DNA of 12,524 nt, taken from positions 1 through 12,524 of the forward strand of contig DAICYU010000066.1 of assembly GCA_027311485.1 (NCBI GenBank), read 5' to 3'. How positions within the stretch are numbered: the first letter of the stretch is position 1; every line of letters starts with the position of its first letter. The position numbers and the translations under genes are program-made. This DNA is from Acetobacteraceae bacterium (GTDB lineage: Bacteria; Pseudomonadota; Alphaproteobacteria; Acetobacterales; Acetobacteraceae). The notes below the pieces were generated by a model. The model was not told the origin of the DNA, ran no database searches, and saw nothing but the letters and a program-made list of their open reading frames with translations. This document shows positions 6,468-12,524 of the stretch, one piece after another.

Positions 6468-7247
6468 TTAGCTCCGGTAGTCGGGCTTGCTGTCCTCGAT
6501 CAGCCGCAGTGCGGCCCGCCAGACCATGGCGTAGTGCTCGTCATTTTCCCCGCGCCTGAACTGCTCCGCGGTGTGGGCACAGACTTCCGGCGGCGGCAGG
6601 ATTATCTCTCGGCCGCCGGCCAGGGCATCGACCTGCGCGGCGCAGGCGCGTTCCAGCATGTAGGTCATATGGAAGGCCTCGGCGATCGAGGTGCCGCCGA
6701 CCAGCAGGCCGTGGTTGCGCAGGATCATCGCCTTGTGCGGGCCCAGATCCGCCACCAGCCGCTCCCGCTCATCCAGGTCCAGCGCGATACCTTCGTAGCC
6801 GTGATAGGCCAGCCGACCGTAGAACTTGCAGGCATGCTGCGACAGCGGCAGCAGCCCGTCCTTCTGCGCGGACACGGCTATGCCGGCGGCGGTGTGGGTG
6901 TGCACGACGCAGACCAGATCCTCCCGCGCCATATGCACGGCGGAGTGGATGCAGAACCCGGCCGCATTCACATCCCGGCTGCTCAGCCCCTGCCCCTCAT
7001 CCACGATGCGGCCGTCAACATCGATCTTCACCAGATCGGAGGCGCGCATTTCGTGGAAATTGACGCCGTACTTGTTGATCAGGAAATGATGCTCGGGGCC
7101 AGGCAGACGGGCGCTGATGTGCGTGTAGATGAAGTCGGTCCAGCGGTGATAGGCGACCAGCCGGTACAGCGCCGCCAGATCGCAGCGGATCTGCCACTCG
7201 GTTTCGGATACGCCGGACAGGGCCGCCGGCGAGGTCGCGATGTTCAT
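6468..7247 (-). CDS. Class II aldolase/adducin family protein
   Basis: The 259-residue product has the zinc-dependent class II aldolase/adducin head fold. Metal-ligand candidates are His116 and His118 in VVHTHT and His179 in RNHGL. The segment NAAGFCIHSAVH (94-105) matches the adducin-like branch. Aligning from memory with L-fuculose-phosphate aldolase, the catalytic Glu73 falls on Gly97, so classic aldol chemistry may be lost or use another residue. Family members include decarboxylases, epimerases and proteins of unknown activity. It has no signal peptide and is cytoplasmic. The start at 7247 is preceded by GGAGG, but 12 bases away, slightly long; upstream in-frame residues come from the palindromic repeat and are unlikely to be protein. 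It is last in the minus-strand cluster with the dehydrogenase and hydrolase, but is separated from them by the lipoprotein gene and a repeat, so it may have its own promoter. Confidence 0.88.
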   Translation of the reverse strand: MNIATSPAALSGVSETEWQIRCDLAALYRLVAYHRWTDFIYTHISARLPGPEHHFLINKYGVNFHEMRASDLVKIDVDGRIVDEGQGLSSRDVNAAGFCIHSAVHMAREDLVCVVHTHTAAGIAVSAQKDGLLPLSQHACKFYGRLAYHGYEGIALDLDERERLVADLGPHKAMILRNHGLLVGGTSIAEAFHMTYMLERACAAQVDALAGGREIILPPPEVCAHTAEQFRRGENDEHYAMVWRAALRLIEDSKPDYRS

Positions 7248-7280
7248 ACTGCTAATTTTCCTCCAGTGTTCCGGACTTGA

Positions 7281-7375
7281 AGCATGATCGCCTAAGGCTG
7301 AAAGCTGGAAGGCGTGAATCATGCGATCAAACAAAGACGTCTAGATCATGATCGGGTTAGCTCAACCAGATCATG
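7281..7375. repeat. Bipartite palindromic intergenic element (RIME-like)
   Basis: Two hairpins stand side by side in the gap between the lipoprotein and aldolase genes. In the first, GCATGAT (7282-7288) pairs with ATCATGC (7318-7324) and CGCCT (7289-7293) with AGGCG (7310-7314), leaving TGA bulged. In the second, CATGATCGGGTT (7347-7358) pairs with AACCAGATCATG (7364-7375) with one mismatch and a five-base loop. GATCATG-type ends and paired palindromes of about 100 bases total are the layout of RIME-class mosaic elements described in Rhizobium relatives. Only one copy is in the window, so repetition in the genome is inferred from resemblance. Confidence 0.5.
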
Positions 7376-7457
7376 TTTCAGGGTCGACGTTCAGCGCGGC
7401 GTGGTCAAGTTGTTCAACGCCTGCAGGATGTGTGCCCTGGCCTGCAATCGCGGATGA

Positions 7458-7727
7458 TCACGGAGCCTTGAGGCAATCCGCCGCTTCCTCGGCCGCCGGG
7501 CGGGCGTGCGACCGGGTCAGTTCGCCCTCCATCACCAGATTCCGGGTCTGTGTCGAAATCCGCTCCCGCAGCGTTCCCGTTGTCGGGCCGGCCTGCACCG
7601 CATCGAAAATCTTGCGTGCCGGCGGGGACAACTGGGCGACGCAGGGCTTTGTGGCCGGCGCATTCGCCGCTGATGTCATGCACCCTGCCAACCCCAGCAA
7701 GGACGCCGCGGTGACGATATATTTCAC
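7458..7727 (-). CDS. Small putative lipoprotein
   Basis: This is an 89-residue protein with a lipoprotein signal (VKYIVTAASLLGLAGC). The lipobox LAGC places the lipid-carrying Cys at residue 17. The mature part has two further cysteines, near residue 29 (KPCVAQL) and near the C-terminus (DCLKAP), which could form a disulfide in the periplasm. The helical segment LRERISTQTRNLVMEGELTRSHAR resembles small secreted alphaproteobacterial proteins that I recognise only as uncharacterised. The start is GTG at 7727, with AGGA a few bases upstream; the upstream in-frame residues do not look like protein and would push the signal away from the N-terminus. It lies between the hydrolase and aldolase genes on the same strand, but with gaps of 155 and 210 bases. 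It has a candidate promoter of its own. No function can be assigned. Confidence 0.7.
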   Translation of the reverse strand: MKYIVTAASLLGLAGCMTSAANAPATKPCVAQLSPPARKIFDAVQAGPTTGTLRERISTQTRNLVMEGELTRSHARPAAEEAADCLKAP

Positions 7728-7767
7728 TATCCTGGCTCTTCCCGATACCGATGCCCGGGCGTGCTCT

Positions 7768-7809
7768 ATCATAGAACGCCACCAAGGTTGCGCATCACAT
7801 GGCCATGTG
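7768..7809 (-). promoter_or_regulatory. Candidate promoter with 14-bp palindrome before lipoprotein gene
   Basis: On the minus strand TATGAT (7773-7768) matches the -10 consensus at five of six bases and sits about 40 bases before the GTG start. No recognisable -35 hexamer is found at 16-18 bases. Instead a perfect palindrome CACATGGCCATGTG (7796-7809) begins where the -35 element should be. Promoters lacking a -35 often need an activator bound there, so the palindrome is a plausible operator. The -10 itself lies in a smaller palindrome, TCTATCATAGA (7765-7775). Confidence 0.4.
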
Positions 7810-7882
7810 CTCGGTCTCCGGAACCAGCGCAGGCCAGGCGCGCGCCGGCCCTTTTGGGAACGGAGGCGGCCGACGGTTCGGG

Positions 7883-9130
7883 TCAGCCGGTGGCAAGGCC
7901 TTGCAGGATTGGCAGCAGGTATTCGGCGAACAACGCTGGATTTTCAGCGAACGGGAAATGCCCGATGCCCTTCATCTCCTGGAACACCACGCCAGGGATT
8001 TTCGCCGCGGTCACCGCCGACATCTCGGTGGTGCAGGAGTAATCGTATTCGCCGGTCAGCATGAACAGCCGGCATCGGTTGGTGTCGATCTTGCCGACCC
8101 GCTCACGCGCATCCCAGTCGCCGGAGTAGAACGCGATGTCGCCGAAAAACACCGCCGGCCCGCCCTGGGCGTAGTGCCAGGCGATCGCTTCCTGATACGC
8201 CGCCGGGCTTTGCGGCGCGCACAGGGCACGGATCCATTCCGGCACGAACAGGGACTGGTTCACCTGCGGATGGGCCGCCCAGGCAGTCTGCCGCCGCTCG
8301 ATCCGTTCGCACGCTTCGCAGGCGACGATGCCGCTGAACGCGTCCGGATGGCGGTAGGCCAGTTCCAGGCAGATTTCGCCGGACATCGACGCACCCAGCG
8401 CGATCGGCTTGTCCAACCCGGCCGCGGCGCAGAAACCCATGATCAGGTCGACGTACAAATCCGTATTGAGGCGCCACGATCCGGGGATGCCGCCCTCGGG
8501 CGGCGGGGACTTGCCGTGCCACGGAAGGTCGAAGGCGACCAGACGATGCCCCGCCGTGATACGCGGATCGGCCATCAGGCCGTGGAACTGGCGGCCATCA
8601 GCGCCGGCCGTATGCATGCACAGCACGTCGCGGCCCGTGCCGGCGGTTTCATAATAAATCTGATACCGGGTCCCCTGCACCGTCACCGGCACATACCCGC
8701 CCGTCACGGCAGGCACCGCTCGGCTGCCCTGATCCGGTGCGAGGCACACCGGCGCCGGCCCGGCATGGCCGAGCGCCAGCCACTTGCCGACGTCCAGCAC
8801 GCGGCGGGCGACGTGGGCGAACTGCATGAAGGCGAGCTGGTCGCCCTGGATGGAGAACGCCGGCACCCGGTAATGCATGGCGAAGATGCCATGATGATGG
8901 CGCGGCGGCACCGGCTGGAGGAATTTCGACCAGATATCCGCCGGTGCAGCCAGGGTAAAGGCGGCTTCAGCCGGCTGGCTGGTGAGCCTGCCGTCGGCGA
9001 AGTGGAACGACACCGCATCGGTGCCGGAGGCAATAGTGAAGCCGATCGACCACGGGCCAGCCCAGGCGGCAAGGGTGGGATCAGTGGCGCACGCCTGATG
9101 CCAGGCGGACGCAGCGGGAAACGCGGTCAT
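7883..9130 (-). CDS. Alpha/beta hydrolase with extra N-terminal domain
   Basis: The 415-residue product is a two-domain enzyme. The C-terminal alpha/beta hydrolase (about 145-415) has its nucleophile Ser248 in the elbow LGASMSGE, probable acid Asp363 in LTGEYDYS and His391 in GIGHFPF. MHTAGADGRQF (172-182) occupies the oxyanion-hole position. The N-terminal stretch (1 to about 140) is not part of that fold. Its pattern of aromatic and glycine residues, an FTLAAPADIW strand and a GDQLAFMQF segment recall small sterol-carrier-like or lipid-binding domains, but I cannot name it. There is no signal peptide. The ATG overlaps the TGA of the upstream dehydrogenase (ATGA, 9127-9130), which indicates translational coupling and a shared pathway. 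It would hydrolyse an ester or C-C bond in a small organic substrate; the dehydrogenase would act on the hydroxyacid produced or consumed (inference). Confidence 0.85.
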   Translation of the reverse strand: MTAFPAASAWHQACATDPTLAAWAGPWSIGFTIASGTDAVSFHFADGRLTSQPAEAAFTLAAPADIWSKFLQPVPPRHHHGIFAMHYRVPAFSIQGDQLAFMQFAHVARRVLDVGKWLALGHAGPAPVCLAPDQGSRAVPAVTGGYVPVTVQGTRYQIYYETAGTGRDVLCMHTAGADGRQFHGLMADPRITAGHRLVAFDLPWHGKSPPPEGGIPGSWRLNTDLYVDLIMGFCAAAGLDKPIALGASMSGEICLELAYRHPDAFSGIVACEACERIERRQTAWAAHPQVNQSLFVPEWIRALCAPQSPAAYQEAIAWHYAQGGPAVFFGDIAFYSGDWDARERVGKIDTNRCRLFMLTGEYDYSCTTEMSAVTAAKIPGVVFQEMKGIGHFPFAENPALFAEYLLPILQGLATG

Positions 9131-10020
9131 TGCGGGTCGATCACCTTCAGCACGACGGGATGGTATTGGTCGCCATAGCCTGCTTCGTCCGCCCGTTTCA
9201 GACGCTGCATCGTCAGCCGCGCGGCGGCGACATCCAGCCCGGCGGCGTCAGCCATTTCCAGCGCATACGACAGATCCTTCATCGCGTAGCGGGTGGAGAA
9301 CGCGCGTTCCGGGAACACGCCCGGCAGCATCGCCTTCATGCCGTGGTTGCGCAGCACGAAGCTGTCGCCCGAGCCCATCGCCATGGTCGGCAGCAGCACA
9401 TCCGCCGGCACGCCGTTGCGACGGCCGAGCGCAATGGCCTCGGCCAGGGCGGCGGTGTGCTGGAAGACCAGCATGTTGTTGAGGATCTTCACCACCTGCC
9501 CGCAACCCACCGGGCCGCAATGCGTCACGTCGGTGCCCATGGTTTCCAGGATCGGGCGGATGCGGGCGAACGTGTCGGCCGTGGCGCCGACCATGATGCT
9601 GAGTTCGCCCTTGGCCGCCGCTTCGCGCGTGCGGGCCACCGGGGCATCGGCGAACAGGATGCCTTTCGCCGTCAGCCGCGCCCCGATCCGGCGCGTGAGG
9701 TCCACCGAGGACGTGCTGGTGTCCACCACGCACTGGCCGGCGCGCAGGTTGGGCTCGAGCTGGGAGACGACGGCATCGACCGCCTTGCCGTCGGGCAGCG
9801 ACAGAAGGATCAGGTCGCAGCCGGACGCGATGTCCGCCAAGGCGGCCGGCTTGACCCCGTATTGTTCAAGCCGCCCCAGCGGCTCGGCCCGGAGGTCGTG
9901 GGCGAGGACGGGCAAGCCGGCGCGGCGGGCGAGATGGCCGCACATGGGCTCGCCCATCACGCCCAGGCCGATGAAGCCGATGGTGGCGATGGGTGGGTTG
10001 GTGGCGGATTGTTCGGACAT
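9127..10020 (-). CDS. 3-hydroxyisobutyrate dehydrogenase-family oxidoreductase
   Basis: This 297-residue NAD(P)-dependent enzyme belongs to the beta-hydroxyacid dehydrogenase family. The Rossmann motif is GLGVMG (18-23) in IGFIGLGVMGEPM. Asp42 at the end of the second strand (LAHDLR) suggests a preference for NAD. The substrate-binding motif, normally DAPVSGG, reads DAPVART (125-131) followed by REAAAKGELSIMVGA. The catalytic Lys178 and the adjoining Asn are in GQVVKILNN (174-182). The all-helical C-terminal domain follows, for a normal family length. The start at 10020 has GAAGGG about eight bases upstream; longer readings to 10155 add residues typical of non-coding DNA. It is the first gene of the minus-strand cluster and overlaps the hydrolase by four bases. 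A TTGACA-based promoter candidate lies upstream. The substrate is unknown; the altered motif argues against plain 3-hydroxyisobutyrate. Confidence 0.9.
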   Translation of the reverse strand: MSEQSATNPPIATIGFIGLGVMGEPMCGHLARRAGLPVLAHDLRAEPLGRLEQYGVKPAALADIASGCDLILLSLPDGKAVDAVVSQLEPNLRAGQCVVDTSTSSVDLTRRIGARLTAKGILFADAPVARTREAAAKGELSIMVGATADTFARIRPILETMGTDVTHCGPVGCGQVVKILNNMLVFQHTAALAEAIALGRRNGVPADVLLPTMAMGSGDSFVLRNHGMKAMLPGVFPERAFSTRYAMKDLSYALEMADAAGLDVAAARLTMQRLKRADEAGYGDQYHPVVLKVIDPQ

Positions 10021-10050
10021 GGCGGTTCCCTTCCCCTTGGGGTTGGGTGT

Positions 10051-10079
10051 TTTGTGCGCAACGGGGGGCGGGATGTCAA
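10051..10079 (-). promoter_or_regulatory. Candidate promoter of dehydrogenase-hydrolase operon
   Basis: On the minus strand a perfect -35 hexamer TTGACA (10079-10074) is followed after 17 bases by CACAAA (10056-10051), a poor -10 with three of six matches. A start site near 10044 would give a leader of about 24 bases including the Shine-Dalgarno sequence. Upstream of it is a small inverted repeat, CGGCA (10098-10102) and TGCCG (10108-10112), which could be an operator. Confidence 0.4.
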
Positions 10080-10155
10080 AACGCGGTTCGATGTGCACGG
10101 CAGTGCCTGCCGAGGACCGACAAGCGAACAAAACCCCCGCGCGCAGGGGCCACAC

Positions 10156-10185
10156 TTGAATTCAGCTCCCGGAGCCGTGTATCGA
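10156..10185 (+). promoter_or_regulatory. Weak promoter candidate before the large WcbI/TPR gene
   Basis: TTGAAT (10156-10161) resembles a -35 hexamer and TATCGA (10180-10185), 18 bases on, resembles a -10 only at its first three bases. Between them lies the short palindrome GCTCCCGGAGC. The position, 35-64 bases before the start codon, is suitable but the match is poor. Confidence 0.2.
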
Positions 10186-10219
10186 CACATTCAACCGAAC
10201 ACCTGAAGTGAGATGCGGC

Positions 10220-12524
10220 ATGATGACCTCTGAACGTCTGGACGTTGCCGAGGACGCACGGACACCGCTGCCGGATCAGAATGCCACCGCACTCAGCGAT
10301 CGTGACATTGCCATGCAGTTTGAAAGCCTGGGCGGCAGCGGTCACGGTTGGGAGTTCGGACTGTTCCAGCGCCATTATGGCGCCGAGCCGCTGGGCTTGC
10401 TCCGCTGGGCCGACCTGGCGCCGGAGCTGTTGATAAAGGCGCTTGAGTCGCGCTTTGAAGGCGTTGGTGACGTCGAAAATACGATTATCTTCTCACCCGA
10501 GAACAGCGGTGAGTGGTGGACGAAGGACAAACGCTACTGGATGGCGATGCGGTCGTTCGTGAAGACGGTGGACGTGACGCTGCCGCAAATGACCAAGATG
10601 GCCTGTCGCAGGCTGCAATTCCTGCGCCGCAAGCTGATTGAGGACCTTGCGGCCGGCGAGAAAATATTCGCCTACAAAAATATGTTTCGCAACCTGACCC
10701 AGGCGGAACTGAATCGGCTGTATCGGGCAGTCCGGTCGTATGGCGATTCGACGCTGTTCTACGTGCAATACGCCGACGCGCAGCACCCGGCGGGCACGGT
10801 CGAAGTTGCCGCGCCCGGACTGATGATCGGCTACATTGAACATTTCGCCTTCTCGCCCGAGGACAAGCCGGTCGGCCCATCCCATGAGGGCTTTCTGGCT
10901 TTGTGCCGGGCGGCGTATGGTTTGTGGAAGGGACACGCGCCCGCGGAACCGGCACGCGCCGTCGCCGAGCCGCCAAAGCGGGCCGTTCCGCCCAAGCGGG
11001 GGCGGCGCATCGTTCTGCTAGGGAACTGCCAGGTGCAAGCCATGGCGCACCTTTACAACCGGTTTGTGTCCGGCCGCACCGGAGACGTGCTGACGCATGT
11101 CGCATCCTACCAGGATCTTTCGGCCGAGGGCCGCGAGGCGCTATCGCAGGCCGACCTGATCGTTGAACAGCTGTTCGACCTGAAGCAGCAGGCCGACACG
11201 GATGACGTGCCATCGACCGCACCGCGTGTCTTCATTCCGATGGTGACGGCTGCCTTCCTGTGGCCCTTTGCGGGCCAGCCGCATCCGCAGAACCGTGATT
11301 ACCCCTTCCTGACAGGCGGGCCCTATGGCGGCGAGGCGGCAGATTCGTATCTGAACCGCCAGCTGATCGCCGGCGTGGCGCCCGAGGAGGCGGTGGAAGC
11401 CTATGCCCAGCTGGATGTGAACAAGCGCGTCAATCTGGATCGCCTGTTTGAGCTGGTGATGGACCGCCAGCGGGCGCGCGACGAAGCCGCCGGCTTCAAC
11501 ATCGCCGACGTAATTGAGAAACATTTCCGGACCGAGCAGGTATTCCTAAGCCCCTATCACCCGAATACCCGCGTCGCTGCCGCGTTGGCCACGCAGCTGT
11601 TTGAAAAGCTGGAGGTCGATCGCGCCGATATCGAGCGGATGCAGCGCTGCGTGCGCATCACGCCCTTCCCCAAGGGCGAACTGCCGTTCCACCCCGGCGT
11701 GTGCCGCCATTTCGGCCTGAACTTTGTGACCCCTGACCGCCGCTACCGCTTCATGAACGAAGGCCTGTTCACCTTCCGGGACTATGCCCTGCGCTACATG
11801 CGCTACGAATGGAACGAGCAGCTGGAAGAAGGGCTCAGCCTTGTTCATAAAGGCAAACTACCCGAAGCGCGTGCCCTGCTGACGGCAGGGCTGGCGCGTA
11901 GCCCGCGTTCCGCCGCCGGCCACAACGCACTCAGCCACGTTCTGGCGCAAGCCGGCGCGCAGGATGACGCCATCACCGCTGCTCGGCGTGCCGTGTCGGT
12001 TGAGCCGGAGGTTGCGTCGTATCACGCCACCCTGGGCAATCTGCTGCGGGGACGCGGGTTGCTGGAGGAGGCCGAGGCCGAGCTACGGGCCGCCACCGAC
12101 GCGGAGCCGACGGAGCCGCATAATCACGTGCTGCTGGCGCATTTGCTGCGACAGCGGGGTCGTCCGGCGGATGGTGCAAAGCGCCTGCGGGAGGCTTGCG
12201 CGCTGGATCCGTATTCGCCGCGGCTGCTGGTGGACCTGGCAGATTTTTGCGAAGCGAGTGGCGATCATACGGCAGCCGATGAAGCTCTGGCGGGCGCATT
12301 GAAACTTCAGCCGGATGACGCGGCATTATACCTGCGACTGGCGCATATCCGCGGCAGATCCAACCGGCTTGACGAGGCGATCACGGCAGCAAAAGAAGCC
12401 ATTCGGCTTGAGCCGAAAAATGTGAGGTATCGCACGACACTAAGCGATCTGCTGTTGCGTCAAGGTCATCACGAGGCAGCACTGATTGAGGCCCTGCGAG
12501 CTGTACTTCACAACGTGAACGGCG
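10220..12524 (+). CDS. Large WcbI-like/TPR protein, 3' end outside window
   Basis: A single open frame of at least 768 codons runs without a stop to the window edge. It has three parts. Residues about 30-245 form an N-terminal domain beginning SLGGSGHGWEFG (36-47) and QRHYGAEPLGLLRWA; I recognise it from uncharacterised alphaproteobacterial surface-polysaccharide or glycosyltransferase-type proteins. After a Pro/Lys/Arg linker (about 245-262), residues 263-530 form a WcbI-like domain. Its GNCQ motif (268-271) and SPYHPN segment (444-449) match WcbI, a CoA-binding putative acetyltransferase of capsule synthesis. From residue 534 onwards come about seven 34-residue TPR repeats, recognisable by A-x-L-G-N-L-L and L-E-P patterns, for protein binding. 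There is no signal peptide, so it is cytoplasmic. The start is ATG at 10220 or 10223, with GAAGTGAG upstream; GTG at 10208 is also in frame. Likely role: modifying or organising export of a surface glycan (inference). Confidence 0.85.
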   Translation, partial: MMTSERLDVAEDARTPLPDQNATALSDRDIAMQFESLGGSGHGWEFGLFQRHYGAEPLGLLRWADLAPELLIKALESRFEGVGDVENTIIFSPENSGEWWTKDKRYWMAMRSFVKTVDVTLPQMTKMACRRLQFLRRKLIEDLAAGEKIFAYKNMFRNLTQAELNRLYRAVRSYGDSTLFYVQYADAQHPAGTVEVAAPGLMIGYIEHFAFSPEDKPVGPSHEGFLALCRAAYGLWKGHAPAEPARAVAEPPKRAVPPKRGRRIVLLGNCQVQAMAHLYNRFVSGRTGDVLTHVASYQDLSAEGREALSQADLIVEQLFDLKQQADTDDVPSTAPRVFIPMVTAAFLWPFAGQPHPQNRDYPFLTGGPYGGEAADSYLNRQLIAGVAPEEAVEAYAQLDVNKRVNLDRLFELVMDRQRARDEAAGFNIADVIEKHFRTEQVFLSPYHPNTRVAAALATQLFEKLEVDRADIERMQRCVRITPFPKGELPFHPGVCRHFGLNFVTPDRRYRFMNEGLFTFRDYALRYMRYEWNEQLEEGLSLVHKGKLPEARALLTAGLARSPRSAAGHNALSHVLAQAGAQDDAITAARRAVSVEPEVASYHATLGNLLRGRGLLEEAEAELRAATDAEPTEPHNHVLLAHLLRQRGRPADGAKRLREACALDPYSPRLLVDLADFCEASGDHTAADEALAGALKLQPDDAALYLRLAHIRGRSNRLDEAITAAKEAIRLEPKNVRYRTTLSDLLLRQGHHEAALIEALRAVLHNVNG

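Noticed and set aside
6393..7280. Long plus-strand open frame opposite the aldolase gene
   Set aside because: It is antisense to a clear class II aldolase with conserved motifs; its His/Gln/Gly/Arg-rich translation is typical of reverse-frame reading of GC-rich genes.
7799..9178. 459-codon plus-strand open frame opposite the hydrolase gene
   Set aside because: The minus strand encodes a hydrolase with a full Ser/Asp/His triad; the plus frame shows no domain and is rich in Arg, Gly and His.
10165..10175. GCTCCCGGAGC palindrome before the giant gene as an operator
   Set aside because: An 11-base GC-rich palindrome is expected by chance in this composition and no second copy is seen.
9130..10206. 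358-codon plus-strand open frame opposite the dehydrogenase gene
   Set aside because: The minus strand has an intact Rossmann motif and catalytic Lys; the plus frame has no recognisable features.
1..12524. tRNA genes, CRISPR arrays, insertion sequences, toxin-antitoxin or phage-defence genes
   Set aside because: Intergenic gaps were read on both strands; no cloverleaf, regularly spaced repeat, transposase, terminal inverted repeat pair or defence-family protein was seen.

Overview
The window is GC-rich, densely packed bacterial chromosome. Codon use is strongly G/C at third positions, the promoters are proteobacterial in style, and an intergenic repeat resembles the bipartite palindromic elements of Rhizobium relatives. 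The gene set (DUF3237, CcpA-type peroxidase with a b561 cytochrome, a lytic transglycosylase with a SPOR domain, and a WcbI-like/TPR giant protein) fits an alphaproteobacterium. I lean towards Acetobacteraceae/Rhodospirillales or Hyphomicrobiales, but this is inference. I saw no tRNA, rRNA, CRISPR array, transposase, integrase or phage gene. Every gene except the one cut by the right edge looks intact, and no gap exceeds 300 bases.

Left part (1-3.6 kb) holds respiratory and stress functions. A DUF3237 gene and a b561-type membrane cytochrome gene lie on the minus strand. The cytochrome gene is divergent from a periplasmic di-haem cytochrome c peroxidase gene (ccpA), and a universal stress protein gene follows ccpA. 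The shared cytochrome/ccpA gap carries a near-consensus FNR/FixK box. This suggests oxygen-regulated handling of peroxide, with the b cytochrome possibly feeding electrons from quinol towards the peroxidase. A well-formed intrinsic terminator at 545-588 faces against both flanking genes and is unexplained.

Middle part (3.6-6.5 kb): two plus-strand genes encode a cytoplasmic class-C-beta-lactamase-like serine hydrolase and a lipoprotein lytic transglycosylase with a C-terminal SPOR domain. They are separated by a 13-bp-stem hairpin. A GC-rich 11-bp-stem hairpin lies where the transglycosylase and the next, convergent gene meet.

Right-middle part (6.5-10.0 kb) is a minus-strand metabolic cluster. 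A beta-hydroxyacid dehydrogenase and an alpha/beta hydrolase with an extra N-terminal domain overlap by ATGA. A small lipoprotein gene follows with its own candidate promoter and a 14-bp palindrome, then an adducin-like class II aldolase. A two-hairpin repeat lies between the lipoprotein and aldolase genes. The enzymes look like a small-molecule catabolic set, but the substrate cannot be read from the sequence.

Right end (10.2-12.5 kb): one plus-strand reading frame of at least 768 codons runs off the window. It joins an N-terminal domain seen in surface-polysaccharide-type proteins, a WcbI-like domain with a GNCQ motif, and at least seven TPR repeats. This is the most unusual protein here. 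I did not find clear evidence for a wholly new multi-gene system. The best leads are the three-part giant protein, the FNR-box cytochrome/peroxidase pair and the opposed terminator.
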